In this document: positions 26,635-35,720 of the stretch, in pieces
How positions within the stretch are numbered: position 1 is the first letter of the stretch
Layout of the letters: the number at the start of each line of letters is the position of its first letter
DNA from: Leisingera aquaemixtae
GTDB lineage: Bacteria > Pseudomonadota > Alphaproteobacteria > Rhodobacterales > Rhodobacteraceae
Direction of reading: 5' to 3'
Assembly: GCF_001458395.1 (NCBI RefSeq)
Contig: NZ_CYSR01000021.1
Span: 62,001-126,000, forward strand
DNA length: 64,000 bases
Notes under the pieces: generated by a model
Seen by the model: only the letters and a program-made list of their open reading frames with translations
What the model was told of the DNA's origin: nothing
Databases searched by the model: none
Position numbers and translations under genes: made by a program

Positions 26635-27447
26635 TCAGAGAGCCGATTCCTGCAGCAGTCCGCCGTTGCGAACCATGCGAATCTGTTTGGCGGCGCCAGT
26701 GCGGTCATCGGTCTCGACAAAGACGCCGGACAGGGTGGCTTCGCCGTCTGCGGGGGAAAAGCGCGTCTTCGGCATACCGGTCAGGAAGCGGCGCATCGGT
26801 TCGGCCTTATCCATGCCGATGACCGAATTGTAATCGCCGCACATGCCCGCATCGGTCAGATAGCCGGTGCCTTCGGACAGGATCTGTGCATCCGCGGTCG
26901 GCACATGGGTGTGGGTGCCTGCAACCAGCGAGGCGCGGCCGTTGCAGAAATGGCCCATTGCCATCTTCTCGGAGGTGGCCTCGCAATGCATGTCGACGAT
27001 CACCGCCTGCGCCAGCCCGCCGCGCGGATGCGCCTTCAGCACCGCCTCGACCGCGCCGAAGGGATCGTCAAAGGCGCGTTTCATGAACACCTGGCCCAGC
27101 GCCTGCACCACCAGAACCTTGCGCCCGCCCGGCGCGTTGAACAGGCGGTAGCCGCGGCCGGGGGCGCCCTTGGCAAAGTTCAAGGGCCGGATGATGCGCG
27201 GCTCTTTCTCAATGTACTGCAGCATGTCCTTCTGGTCGAAGGCATGATCGCCCAAGGTCAGGCAGTCGACGCCTGCGTCCAGCAGCAGCTTGGCGTGCTC
27301 GCCGCTCAGCCCCATGCCGTTGGAGGCGTTCTCGCCGTTCACCACGACAAAATCGAGCCGCCAGTCCTGCCGCAGCCGCCGCAGATTTTCGGTGATGGCA
27401 CGGCGCCCGGCGCGGCCCATCACATCGCCTAAAAACAGAATTCGCAT
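26635..27447 (-). CDS. YmdB-like metallophosphoesterase (TIGR00282 family)
   Basis: 270 residues, beginning MRILFLGDVMGRAGRRAI with the first metal-binding Asp. NGENASNGMG, LGDHAFDQKD, DMHCEATSEK, AGTHTHVPTAD and YLTDAGMCGDYNSVIGMD supply the remaining ligands. The family has 2',3'-cyclic-nucleotide phosphodiesterase activity in Bacillus. It is downstream of the formyltetrahydrofolate cyclo-ligase gene on the same strand, with a hairpin repeat in the 115-bp gap. Confidence 0.9.
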   Translation of the reverse strand: MRILFLGDVMGRAGRRAITENLRRLRQDWRLDFVVVNGENASNGMGLSGEHAKLLLDAGVDCLTLGDHAFDQKDMLQYIEKEPRIIRPLNFAKGAPGRGYRLFNAPGGRKVLVVQALGQVFMKRAFDDPFGAVEAVLKAHPRGGLAQAVIVDMHCEATSEKMAMGHFCNGRASLVAGTHTHVPTADAQILSEGTGYLTDAGMCGDYNSVIGMDKAEPMRRFLTGMPKTRFSPADGEATLSGVFVETDDRTGAAKQIRMVRNGGLLQESAL

Positions 27448-27496
27448 TACGGCGTGGTACGCGGATGCGCCCGGCAGGACAAGTCCCGCCGCAGGC

Positions 27497-27552
27497 GCGC
27501 AAAACTTTTCTGAAACGTTTTGCCAGGATTTTTCACAAAAATACTGGCCGCC
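27497..27552 (+). repeat. Dispersed tandem-hairpin repeat, family 2, copy 2
   Basis: GCGCAAAACTTTT begins the element. Hairpin one is GCAAAAC/GTTTTGC (27499-27523). Hairpin two is an eleven-pair stem with one mismatch around CAC (27523-27547). It ends GGCCGCC. It sits between the cyclo-ligase and metallophosphoesterase genes, so it may modulate read-through from one to the other. Confidence 0.7.
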
Positions 27553-27562
27553 CGGGGCGGCG

Positions 27563-28126
27563 TCAGCGTGAAAACTGCAGGATGCGGCTTTCGGTGACGA
27601 TCATGTCGAGCGGCTGGTCGGTGGGTTCCAGCGGCAGGTCTTCGGCCTCTTGCGCGTCAAAGGCGAACCCGATTGCCAGCGTGGCGCGCTTGCCGCGCAG
27701 CAGTTCCAGCGTGCGGTCGTAAAAGCCGCCGCCATAGCCAAGCCGCCCGCCGTTGGCATCAAAGGCAACCAGCGGCACAATCAGGATTTCCGGTTCGAAG
27801 AAGTCGTCCACTTCCGGCACCATGGCGCCAAAGGGGCCTTCGCGCAGCGGGCCTTCGGGCTGCCAGCGGCTGAATTTCAGCGGCTGACCCGCCCCCAGGA
27901 TCACCGGCACGCCGACGGGGCCGTGCGCCGCCGCCTCGGCCATCGCGGGCACGGGATCAATCTCTGTACGGATCGGCATGTAGCCCGACAGCGGCACGCC
28001 GCGGTAGCCGGCGAGCACCTCTGACAGGCGGCCTGCGGCGCCGGGGATGTTGCGATCAAACGCCCCTTTGCGGCGGGCAAAGGCGGCTTTGCGGGCGGCG
28101 GCCTTGATTTCAGTCAGATCCGTCAT
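27563..28126 (-). CDS. 5-formyltetrahydrofolate cyclo-ligase
   Basis: 187 residues, the usual length. The substrate and nucleotide motifs are present: MPIRTEIDP in the middle and RLGYGGGFYDRTL in the C-terminal half, the family signature. It converts 5-formyl-THF to 5,10-methenyl-THF with ATP, returning the storage folate to one-carbon metabolism. It is 9 bp after mgtE and is probably co-transcribed with it and with the metallophosphoesterase gene. Confidence 0.95.
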   Translation of the reverse strand: MTDLTEIKAAARKAAFARRKGAFDRNIPGAAGRLSEVLAGYRGVPLSGYMPIRTEIDPVPAMAEAAAHGPVGVPVILGAGQPLKFSRWQPEGPLREGPFGAMVPEVDDFFEPEILIVPLVAFDANGGRLGYGGGFYDRTLELLRGKRATLAIGFAFDAQEAEDLPLEPTDQPLDMIVTESRILQFSR

Positions 28127-28135
28127 GGCGGTCTC

Positions 28136-29524
28136 CTACAGCAGTACGGCGGCGGCCAGGCCGAGGAAGGCAAAGAAGCCGACCACATCGGTCACCGTGG
28201 TCACAAAGGCGCCGGAAGCAAGCGCGGGGTCAACTCCGGCTTTCTCCAATAGAACCGGGATCACCGTTCCCGCCAGCCCCGCCACGACCAGATTGACCAC
28301 CATAGCGACGGCAATCACCACACCCAGCATCGGCGAACCGAACCAGGCCAGCCCTACCAGCCCCATGACGATGGCAAAGATCACCCCGTTGACCAGCCCC
28401 ACCAGCACCTCCCGCCGGATCACCCGCCAGACGTTGGAGCCGGTCAGGTCGCGGGTGGCAATGGCGCGCACCGCCACCGTCAGCGACTGGGTGCCGGCAT
28501 TGCCGCCCATGGAGGCGACAATCGGCATCAGCACGGCCAGTGCCACGATCTGGGCAATCGCGGCCTCGAACTGGGCGATGACCAGCGAGGCCAGCACCGC
28601 CGTCGCCAGGTTGACCGCCAGCCAGGGAAAGCGGCGCTTGGTGGTCTCGATCACCCGGTCTGCCAGCGAGCTTTCCTCGCCCACACCGGCCAGGCGCAGG
28701 ATGTCCTCCTCGTGCTCCTCGTCCAGCACGATCATCGCGTCGTCGATGGTGATCACCCCGACCAGGCGGCCCTCGTCATCGACCACCGGCGCGGAAATCA
28801 GGTGGTACTGGTTGAAGGCATAGGCCACGTCTTCTTCGTCCTGATCCGCCGGAATGACCTGAAAGGTTTCTTCCATCAGATGGGTCAGCGGCACCTCGCG
28901 CTTGGAGGCCATGATCCGGCCAAGGGTGACATTGCCGACGGGATGAGCGCGCGGATCGACCACCACAACGTGATAGAACTGTTCTGGCAGATCCTCGGAA
29001 GCCCGCATGTAGTCAATGGCCTGACCGACATTCCAATGCTCCGGCGCCATCACCACCTCACGCTGCATCAGGCGGCCTGCGGAGTTTTCCGGATAGCTCA
29101 GCGATTGCTCGACCGCGACCCGGTCGGCGTCTTCCAGAACCTCAAGGATGGCTTCCTGCTGCGGCTCTTCCAGGTCTTCCAGCAGGTCGACCACATCGTC
29201 GCTTTCCAGCTCCCGCACCGCCTCGGCCAAAACCGCGGGGTTGAGGATGGAGATCACTTCCTCACGGATGCTTTCATCCAGTTCCGAGAGGATTTCGCCG
29301 TCGAACTCGCGGTCGTAGAGGTGGATGAGCCGGGTGCGCTCAGCAGACTCGATCTGCTCCAAAAGGTCGGCGATGTCAGCCGCGTGCAGATCTTCCAGCA
29401 GGCCGGTCAGGGTCTGCTGGTCGCCCTGCTCCACCGCCTCCAGAACCTGGGCAACGAGCTTGCGGTCGAGGTGGTAGGCGTCGTCCTGAGACACGTCGCC
29501 GCTGATGTTGTCGCCGCTGCTCAT
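28136..29524 (-). CDS. mgtE: Magnesium transporter MgtE
   Basis: 462 residues from the ATG at 29524; an in-frame start 39 bp upstream is less likely. The N-terminal helical superhelix domain (about 20-140, LEDLHAADIADLLEQI) is followed by two CBS domains (about 145-265) that sense cytosolic Mg2+, and by five C-terminal helices with the pore motif MPIVASMGGNAGTQSLTVAVRA. It is a channel-like Mg2+ importer of the inner membrane, and the first gene of an apparent mgtE-fcl-phosphoesterase operon. Confidence 0.95.
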   Translation of the reverse strand: MSSGDNISGDVSQDDAYHLDRKLVAQVLEAVEQGDQQTLTGLLEDLHAADIADLLEQIESAERTRLIHLYDREFDGEILSELDESIREEVISILNPAVLAEAVRELESDDVVDLLEDLEEPQQEAILEVLEDADRVAVEQSLSYPENSAGRLMQREVVMAPEHWNVGQAIDYMRASEDLPEQFYHVVVVDPRAHPVGNVTLGRIMASKREVPLTHLMEETFQVIPADQDEEDVAYAFNQYHLISAPVVDDEGRLVGVITIDDAMIVLDEEHEEDILRLAGVGEESSLADRVIETTKRRFPWLAVNLATAVLASLVIAQFEAAIAQIVALAVLMPIVASMGGNAGTQSLTVAVRAIATRDLTGSNVWRVIRREVLVGLVNGVIFAIVMGLVGLAWFGSPMLGVVIAVAMVVNLVVAGLAGTVIPVLLEKAGVDPALASGAFVTTVTDVVGFFAFLGLAAAVLL

Positions 29525-29670
29525 GTGATGCCCCCGGGTTATTTTGTGAGTATTTGCCTGCAAAATAGAAGAAGCCGCTACCGGAAAACAATGACATTGG
29601 CATAATCTGTCCGAAGCTGATGCGGCGGGTATCCTGCATGGTCTGAATTTGCAAGGAAAGGGTTGGAGAA

Positions 29671-30966
29671 ATGGCCACCGGTTTCATCCTGAAGGGGCAA
29701 GTTCTGTCCTTCACCGGCTCCCCCTTTGGCGGCGGGCGGCCGGAAGACGCGGCCCGTCTTCAGGAGGCGGTGGCGGTGCAGGACGGGCTGATTGCAGGCG
29801 CCGGCACGCTGGCCGAAATGCAGGCGCTGCTGCCGGAGGCTGAGGTCCGTGATCACGGGCAAAGCCTGATCCTGGCCGGCTTTGTCGATGCCCATGTGCA
29901 TTACCCGCAGACCGCGATCATCGCCAGCTGGGGCAAGCGGCTGATCGACTGGCTCAACAGCTATACCTTTCCGGAAGAGATGCGGTTCAGCAACCGCGGC
30001 TATGCTGATGAAATTGCGGGGCGCTACCTGGACTTGACCGCGGCGCATGGCACCACCACGGTCTGCAGCTACTGCACCATCCATCCCGAAAGCGCGGATG
30101 CGTTCTTTGCCGCGGCGCAGGTGCGCGGGCAGCGGGTGGCCGCGGGCAAGACCTGCATGGACCGCAACGCACCGGAGGGGCTGCGGGACACCGCGCAGTC
30201 GGCCTATGACGACTCGGAGGCTTTGATCGAACGCTGGCACAGGGTGGACCGGTTGGAATACGCCATCACGCCGCGGTTCTCCCCCACCTCAACGCCAGAG
30301 CAGCTGGAGGCAATCGGGGCGCTGTGGGCCAAGCATCCGGAATGCCTGATGCAGACGCATCTGAGCGAGCAGACCGATGAGATCGCCTGGGTCCGGGAGC
30401 TGTTCCCGCAGGCGCGGGATTACCTGGACACCTATGAGGAATTCGGCCTGCTGGGCGCCAAGGGATTGTACGGCCACGCCATCCACCTGGAGGAGCGCGA
30501 GCGGCACCGCCTGCGCGAGTACGGCGCGGCGCTGATCCATTGTCCGACCTCGAACACCTTCATCGGATCCGGGTTGTTCGACATGGCCGGGCTGATGGCC
30601 GAGGGGCAGCGGATCGGCCTTGCCACCGACACCGGCGGCGGGTCGAGCTTTTCGATGCTGCGCACCATGGCCGCGGCCTATGAGATCGGCCAGCTGCGCG
30701 GCACGCCGCTGCATGCGGCGCAGCTGTTGTGGCTGGCGACTCAGGGGTCGGCCGCCGCGCTGCGGATGGACGGGAAGATCGGCAATATTTCAGAAGGCAT
30801 GGAGGCGGATCTGGTGGTGCTGGACCTCGCCTCCACCCCTGCCATTGCCCAGCGGGCGGAACGGGCAGAGGATCTGTGGGAGGCGGTGTTTCCGACCATC
30901 ATGATGGGTGACGACCGGGCGATTGCAGAAGTCTGGATCGGCGGCAGGCGGGTCACGGGCGGATAA
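29671..30966 (+). CDS. guaD: Guanine deaminase
   Basis: 431 residues, an amidohydrolase that deaminates guanine to xanthine. Zinc ligands His75 and His77 are in GFVDAHVHYPQT. CMDRNAPEGL and the central QTHLSEQTDEI match guanine deaminases, and LIHCPTSNTFIGSG and LATDTGGGSSFSML follow in order. GAAAGG-type ribosome-binding sequence precedes the ATG. It is divergent from mgtE. A second purine-deaminase-like gene is encoded nearby on the other strand (31422-32759), suggesting purine salvage or catabolism at this locus. Confidence 0.94.
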   Translation: MATGFILKGQVLSFTGSPFGGGRPEDAARLQEAVAVQDGLIAGAGTLAEMQALLPEAEVRDHGQSLILAGFVDAHVHYPQTAIIASWGKRLIDWLNSYTFPEEMRFSNRGYADEIAGRYLDLTAAHGTTTVCSYCTIHPESADAFFAAAQVRGQRVAAGKTCMDRNAPEGLRDTAQSAYDDSEALIERWHRVDRLEYAITPRFSPTSTPEQLEAIGALWAKHPECLMQTHLSEQTDEIAWVRELFPQARDYLDTYEEFGLLGAKGLYGHAIHLEERERHRLREYGAALIHCPTSNTFIGSGLFDMAGLMAEGQRIGLATDTGGGSSFSMLRTMAAAYEIGQLRGTPLHAAQLLWLATQGSAAALRMDGKIGNISEGMEADLVVLDLASTPAIAQRAERAEDLWEAVFPTIMMGDDRAIAEVWIGGRRVTGG

Positions 30967-30976
30967 CAGCGCCGCC

Positions 30977-31417
30977 TCAGCAGCCCGGGCGCGCCAGCAC
31001 CATCACCCAGATATTGCCAGCGCCGCGGGCGATGGCGAATTCGGTCACTTCGCGGCTGAGCAAGTTTCTGCGGTGGCCGCGGGAGGCCTGCCAGCTGGCC
31101 ATCACCTCCGCCAGGCCGGGCTGGCCCTTGGCAATATTCTCGGCCGCCGCACACCAGCCGTACCCGGCACCTGTCAGACGGGTGCCAAGAGTGCTGCCGC
31201 TGCTGCCGGTGTGAGAGAAGAACCCTTTGCGCGCCATGTCCCCGGCATGGGCGTGCGCGGCCTGTTCCAGCCTGGCGGAATAGGCCAGCGGCGGCAGGCC
31301 GGAGCCTGCGCGCAAGCTGTTGATGCCGGCCAAGGCGGCGGACCGGTCCACTTCTTCCGCCTGGGCCTGCACGGCCCACAGGAGGAGGAAGGCTGCGGCA
31401 AGCCGCCGTTTCTTCAT
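30977..31417 (-). CDS. Secreted CAP/SCP-domain protein
   Basis: 146 residues with a signal peptide (about 1-20, VQAQAEE). The CAP domain is seen as LAGINSLRAGSGLPPL, ARLEQAAHAHAGDMARKGFFSHTGSSGSTLGTRL and CAAAENIAKGQ, then HRRNLLS and IWVMVLA. The His and Glu of the CAP cavity are conserved. Bacterial CAP proteins are exported and mostly of unknown activity. It is convergent with guaD and directly follows the deaminase-like gene (4-bp gap), suggesting co-transcription. Confidence 0.9.
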   Translation of the reverse strand: MKKRRLAAAFLLLWAVQAQAEEVDRSAALAGINSLRAGSGLPPLAYSARLEQAAHAHAGDMARKGFFSHTGSSGSTLGTRLTGAGYGWCAAAENIAKGQPGLAEVMASWQASRGHRRNLLSREVTEFAIARGAGNIWVMVLARPGC

Positions 31418-31421
31418 GGCG

Positions 31422-32759
31422 TCACCCCTCCATCAGCCGCTGCGCCAGCCCGCGGTGGCGCTCCAGCAGCCGGGGCAGATCCACCGTGGTCAGCTCGCCG
31501 CCGCGGATGATCTGCCTGCCCTCGACAAACAGGTGCTTGACCCGGGTTGGGCCGGCCAGCAGCAGGGCGGCGGCGTCCCAGCTGCCGCTGGAGGCAACGC
31601 CGGTGGTATCCCAGATAGCGATATCGGCGCGCTTGCCCGGTTCCAGACGGCCGCAGTCCGGGCGGCCCAGAACATCCGCGCCGCCACGGGTGGCGATCTC
31701 CAGCGCTTCATAGGCGCTCATCGCGTCCGCGCCATAGGCGACCCTTTGCAGCAGCATGGCCTGCCGCGCCTCGGCGCTGAGGCTGGCCATGTCGTTGCTG
31801 GCGGAGCCATCGACCCCCAGCCCCACCGGCACCCCTGCGTCGCGCATCGAACGCACCGGCGCGATGCCGCTGCCGAGGCGGCAGTTGGAACAGGGGCAAT
31901 GGGCAACCCCGGTGCGGGTTCTGGCAAAGAGATCAATCTCCTGCACGTCAAGCTTAACGCAGTGCGCGTGCCAGACGTCATCGCCGGTCCAGCCCAGTTC
32001 TTCGGCATATTGGCCGGGACGGCAGCCGAATTGCGCCTGGGAGTAGGCGATGTCCTCGTCGTTCTCCGCCAGGTGGGTGTGCAGCATCACGCCTTTGTCG
32101 CGGGCCAGCAGCGCGGTATCGCGCATCAGCTCGCGGCTGACCGAAAACGGCGAGCACGGCGCCAGGCCTACCCGGCACATGGAGCCTTCGGAGGGATCAT
32201 GGAAGGCATCCACCACCCGGATCATGTCGTCCAGGATGGCGCGCTCATCCTCGACCAGGCTGTCCGGCGGCAGGCCGCCGTCGCTTTCGCCGATACTCAT
32301 GGCGCCGCGGGTCGGGTGGAACCGCAGGCCGATGCTGCGGGCCGCGTGAATAGTGTCCTCCAGCCGCGCGCCGTTGGGATAGAGGTACAGGTGGTCTGCG
32401 CTGAGCGTGCAGCCCGACAGCGCCAGTTCGGCAAGGCCCAGCTGGGCGGACACAAACATCTCGTCCGGGGTGAAGCGCGCCCAGACCGGATAGAGCCGCT
32501 GCAGCCAGCCGAACAGCAGCGCGTCCTGCGCGCCGGGCACGGCGCGGGTGAGGTTCTGGTAGAGGTGGTGATGGGTGTTGACCAGACCGGGCGTCACCAC
32601 GCAGCCGCGGCCGGAGACAGTCTCGCCGCTGGTCTGTAGCCCCTGCCCCAACGCGACGATTTCGCCGCCGCGGATCAGCACATCCGCACCGTGCAATACG
32701 CGCCGCGCATCATCCATCGTCAGGACGGTACCGGCATTTTGAATCAGGATTTCTGCCAT
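31422..32759 (-). CDS. 8-oxoguanine deaminase-like amidohydrolase
   Basis: 445 residues from the ATG at 32759, which has AAGGAG upstream; the frame extends further without a good start. TPGLVNTHHHLYQNLTRAV carries the first zinc ligands (His63-65), followed by HTHLAENDEDIAYS, WHAHCVKLD, AHCPCSNCRLGSG and GLGVDGSASND. This combination is that of the 8-oxoguanine deaminase / AtzB-like group, which deaminates oxidised purines or related triazines. Substrate assignment is by family similarity only. Confidence 0.85.
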   Translation of the reverse strand: MAEILIQNAGTVLTMDDARRVLHGADVLIRGGEIVALGQGLQTSGETVSGRGCVVTPGLVNTHHHLYQNLTRAVPGAQDALLFGWLQRLYPVWARFTPDEMFVSAQLGLAELALSGCTLSADHLYLYPNGARLEDTIHAARSIGLRFHPTRGAMSIGESDGGLPPDSLVEDERAILDDMIRVVDAFHDPSEGSMCRVGLAPCSPFSVSRELMRDTALLARDKGVMLHTHLAENDEDIAYSQAQFGCRPGQYAEELGWTGDDVWHAHCVKLDVQEIDLFARTRTGVAHCPCSNCRLGSGIAPVRSMRDAGVPVGLGVDGSASNDMASLSAEARQAMLLQRVAYGADAMSAYEALEIATRGGADVLGRPDCGRLEPGKRADIAIWDTTGVASSGSWDAAALLLAGPTRVKHLFVEGRQIIRGGELTTVDLPRLLERHRGLAQRLMEG

Positions 32760-32877
32760 CTTCACACACTCCTTTTGGCAGCCCGCTTCAGTGGAATGTG
32801 TGATTGGCCGATGGAAAACGGGCGAAGAACCGGCCTGCCGCGCAGAGTACAGGCCGGCACTGCCGGTTTCAAGCCCG

Positions 32878-33669
32878 TCAGGCCTGGCGCAGAAGCTCCA
32901 GCGCGGCGGCGTGAATCCGGGCATTGGCCGCCGCCAGCGCCCGCCCGCCCTGATGGGCCGGGTTGCCCTGCCAGTCGGTGACGATGCCGCCCGCCGCCTG
33001 GATCAGCGCAATCGGCGCCTGGATGTCATAGGCGTTGAGGCCGGCTTCGATCACCAAGTCCACCTGCCCTGCGGCCACCAGCGCATAGGCATAGCAATCG
33101 GTGCCGTAGCGGGTCAGCTTGGCGCGGGCAGACACCCGCTCGAAGCCGGCACGCTCCTCGGCGGTGCCGACCTCAGGGAATGTGGTGAACAGGATGGCGT
33201 CTTCCAGCGCAGCGGTGGCGCGGGTTTCCAGCGGCCGCTCGCCCAGCGGGCCGGTCATCATGGCGGTCTCAGGACCGCCGCAGAAGCGCTCGCCGGTGTA
33301 GGGCTGGTCGATCACGCCCAGGAACGGGCCGTTTTCATCTGCAAGCGCAATCAGAACACCCCAGGTCGGCGTGCCGCTGATGAAGCCGCGGGTGCCGTCG
33401 ATCGGATCCAACACCCAGGTGCGGCCGGAGGTGCCGGGCACAGAGCCGAATTCCTCGCCTAGGATGCCGTCCGCGGGGCGCAGCTCTGCCAGCACGGCGC
33501 GCATCGCCTGCTCCGCGGCGCGGTCGGCCACGGTGACGGGATCAAACCCGCCAGCCAGCTTGTTTTCGGTGCTGAGAGAGCTGGTGCGGAAATGCGGCAA
33601 GATGGCAGCGCGGGCCGCGTCTGCCATCCTGTGAGCAACATCGAGATCGGAAAATGCAGCTTGTGTCAT
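32878..33669 (-). CDS. hisN: Inositol-monophosphatase-family phosphatase, HisN-like
   Basis: 263 residues. Mg2+-binding motifs are complete: Asp49 in VTVADRAAE, GEEFG (71-75), WVLDPIDGTRGF (Asp88, Asp91) and, near the end, GLNAYDIQAPIALIQAAGG. TRGFISGTPTWGVLIAL is typical of the histidinol-phosphatase subgroup that finishes histidine synthesis from histidinol phosphate; inositol-1-phosphatase activity is the alternative. It is a single gene between two unrelated neighbours on the same strand. Confidence 0.88.
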   Translation of the reverse strand: MTQAAFSDLDVAHRMADAARAAILPHFRTSSLSTENKLAGGFDPVTVADRAAEQAMRAVLAELRPADGILGEEFGSVPGTSGRTWVLDPIDGTRGFISGTPTWGVLIALADENGPFLGVIDQPYTGERFCGGPETAMMTGPLGERPLETRATAALEDAILFTTFPEVGTAEERAGFERVSARAKLTRYGTDCYAYALVAAGQVDLVIEAGLNAYDIQAPIALIQAAGGIVTDWQGNPAHQGGRALAAANARIHAAALELLRQA

Positions 33670-33766
33670 GCTTGAACGGGTGCCACCCGGCCGGTGTCAA
33701 TGCAAGCGCAAATCCCGCCGCAAGGCCGGTTTTGCGCCGCAAGGACCGTCAGGGCCCGTCCAGCTT

Positions 33767-34138
33767 TCAGGCGGCGTCGCTCAGCACCCGCGCCAGTTCG
33801 AACAGGCGGCGGCGCTGGTTCTCCGGAATTGCGTAGTAGGACCGCACCAGATCGAGCGCTTCCTTGTCGCCCATCAGGTCCTCCGGCACAGCGGTTTTAT
33901 CGGCCGCGGCCTTGCCCTCTTCCTGCAGGCCTTCGAAGAAAAAGCTCACCGGCACTTCGAGGGCGTCGGAAATATCCCACAGCCGCGATGCGCTGACCCG
34001 GTTTGCACCGGTTTCATACTTCTGAATCTGCTGAAATTTGATGCCGACTTGTTCGGCTAGCTGCTGCTGCGTCATGCCGATCAGCCACCGGCGGTGGCGG
34101 ATGCGCTTTCCCACATGCACGTCAACGGGATGAGCCAT
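33767..34138 (-). CDS. Small XRE-family regulator
   Basis: 123 residues. The N-terminal Cro/CI helix-turn-helix (RIRHRRWLIGMTQQQLAEQVGIKFQQIQKYETGANRVSASRLWDI) is followed by an alpha-helical tail of about 50 residues. This small-regulator type is common and conserved in alphaproteobacteria, some members controlling stress or cell-cycle genes. Its target is unknown. The 352 bp in front of it contain no gene. Confidence 0.9.
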   Translation of the reverse strand: MAHPVDVHVGKRIRHRRWLIGMTQQQLAEQVGIKFQQIQKYETGANRVSASRLWDISDALEVPVSFFFEGLQEEGKAAADKTAVPEDLMGDKEALDLVRSYYAIPENQRRRLFELARVLSDAA

Positions 34139-34490
34139 GCGTTTCTCCTAAGTCTCAAAATCCGGCTGCACCCCGGACCGCTTCATTCCTATAACCTGTT
34201 CTGGCGCCTTCAAATCTTTGCCGGAACACGGTTCCCCATCAGAGCGATCTGAGATCAACCTCTACGCAAAAGTGTACAACCCTTGCGTTTGATTGCAAGA
34301 CTGCCGTCGCCCCCGGCGGGGTCCGCAAGCTCAACCGCATGATTTCATGTATCATTTTTCTAAACGTTTTATTGCCAAGCGGCTGCCGATCGCGTACCTC
34401 CCCAAAAATAGCGAGGTGTGCCCGGGTGCGGAGGCCCGGCAGTGTGCTCCTGCGAATCACCCCGATTCCCGCAGAAGGTGAGGAGAAATT
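34139..34490. other. Intergenic region between the XRE regulator and the quinone oxidoreductase gene
   Basis: This is a 352-bp divergent region, visibly more AT-rich than the coding DNA in its middle part. It holds one small dyad (CTTGC-N8-GCAAG, within 34284-34303) that could be an operator, and the ribosome-binding site GGTGAGGAG at its right end. A spurious 88-codon minus-strand frame overlaps it. No RNA gene is recognisable. Confidence 0.5.
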
Positions 34491-35459
34491 ATGCTGGCTT
34501 ATCAAGTTTCCGCCTTTGACAAACCGGCGGCCCTGACGGAAACCGCATGCCCGTCTCCGGCGCCCGGCCAGGCAGCTGTTGCGCTGCGGGCCTGCGGCCT
34601 GAATTTCGCCGATCTGCTGATGATGAAGGGCAGCTATCAGGACACGCCTGAACCGCCCTTCACCCTGGGGCTGGAGGCGGCCGGCGTGGTGACCGCGCTA
34701 GGGGAAGGCACCGAAGGATTTGCCGCAGGCGACCGTGTGGCGGTGTTTGGCGGCTGCGGCGGGCTGGCCGAGGCGGGCGTGTTTGAGGCCGCGCGGCTGA
34801 TCCGGATCCCCGATGCGATGAGTTTTGAGCAGGCCGCTGCGATACAGATCGCCTATGGCACCAGCCACATGGCGCTGGACCATTGCGCCCGGCTGCAGCC
34901 CGGCGAAACCTTGCTGGTGACAGGCGCTGCGGGCGGTGTTGGACTGACTGCAGTGGAGATCGGCAAGCTGATGGGCGCAACGGTGATCGCCCAGGCCCGC
35001 GGCCGGGAGAAGCTGGAGGTCGCCGCAGCCGCAGGGGCGGATCATCTGATCGACGCCGGTGAAGACCTGCGCAGCGCGGTCAAGGCGCTCGGCGGCGCTG
35101 ATGTGGTTTACGACGCCGTGGGCGGCGACGTGTGGAAGGCCGCCTTCCGGTCCGCCAATCCCGGCGCGCGGCTGCTGCCGGTGGGTTTTGCCGGCGGCGA
35201 GGTGCCGCAGATTCCGGCCAATCATCTGCTGGTGAAGAACCTGACCGTGATCGGCTTTTATCTGGGCGGCTACATGAAGTTCCGCCCCGAGGCGGTGCGG
35301 CGCTCCTTTGAGACGCTGTTTGCCTGGCACAGCGAGGGCCGCATCAAGCCTCACATCAGCCATGTTCTGCCGCTGGAACGGGCCGGCGAAGGGCTGGAAC
35401 TGCTGCGCAGCCGCAAGTCCACGGGCAAGGTCGTGATCACGACCAGCACCAGCGGCTGA
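34491..35459 (+). CDS. NADPH:quinone oxidoreductase-type zinc-less medium-chain reductase
   Basis: 322 residues. Substrate domain motif LRACGLNFADLLMMKGSYQ is followed by TLGLEAAGVV. The nucleotide-binding motif VTGAAGGVGLTAVEI is at about residues 144-158. No structural-zinc cysteine cluster is present, which places it with quinone reductases/acryloyl-CoA-reductase-like MDR enzymes rather than alcohol dehydrogenases. The reaction is likely NADPH-dependent reduction of a quinone or enone. It ends next to a structured repeat element. Confidence 0.9.
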   Translation: MLAYQVSAFDKPAALTETACPSPAPGQAAVALRACGLNFADLLMMKGSYQDTPEPPFTLGLEAAGVVTALGEGTEGFAAGDRVAVFGGCGGLAEAGVFEAARLIRIPDAMSFEQAAAIQIAYGTSHMALDHCARLQPGETLLVTGAAGGVGLTAVEIGKLMGATVIAQARGREKLEVAAAAGADHLIDAGEDLRSAVKALGGADVVYDAVGGDVWKAAFRSANPGARLLPVGFAGGEVPQIPANHLLVKNLTVIGFYLGGYMKFRPEAVRRSFETLFAWHSEGRIKPHISHVLPLERAGEGLELLRSRKSTGKVVITTSTSG

Positions 35460-35502
35460 CAGCACGAAACCGCTGACAGAAGAACGCCTGGCGCCGCGGC
35501 AG

Positions 35503-35680
35503 CTCCCGCCCGTCGCCGGTGCATCTGAACATGCACCGCTCCCGTTGGGCCAGGCTCAGCGCCCCTGGCGCTGAGCCTGGCCCAAGGCCGCTAGGGCTGC
35601 GCTGGCGCAGCCAGGGCAGCCCGCGGGCGCGGGAGCCCCTGCCGGTCAGCCCGGCCTGTCCTTGTCCTGCTGACCGGGTC
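35503..35680 (+). repeat. Structured repeat, family 3, copy A
   Basis: It starts CTCCCGCCCGTCGCCGG, then a stem GGTGCAT/ATGCACC, then CGCTCCCGTTGGGC leading into a perfect 17-pair inverted repeat (35545-35561 with 35569-35585). Further small hairpins follow (GGCTGCGC/GCGCAGCC; CCGGTCAGC/GCTGACCGG). It lies between two convergent genes. The first 48 bp recur at 44246 with a different, still complementary stem. Confidence 0.75.
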
Positions 35681-35720
35681 CCGCTAATCGGGCAGACCGT
35701 CCGGCCCGTGCTGCCGGGAC

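Noticed and set aside
34239-34505. 88-codon minus-strand frame in the XRE/quinone-reductase gap
   Set aside because: No ribosome-binding site, no recognisable domain, overlaps the start of the next gene.
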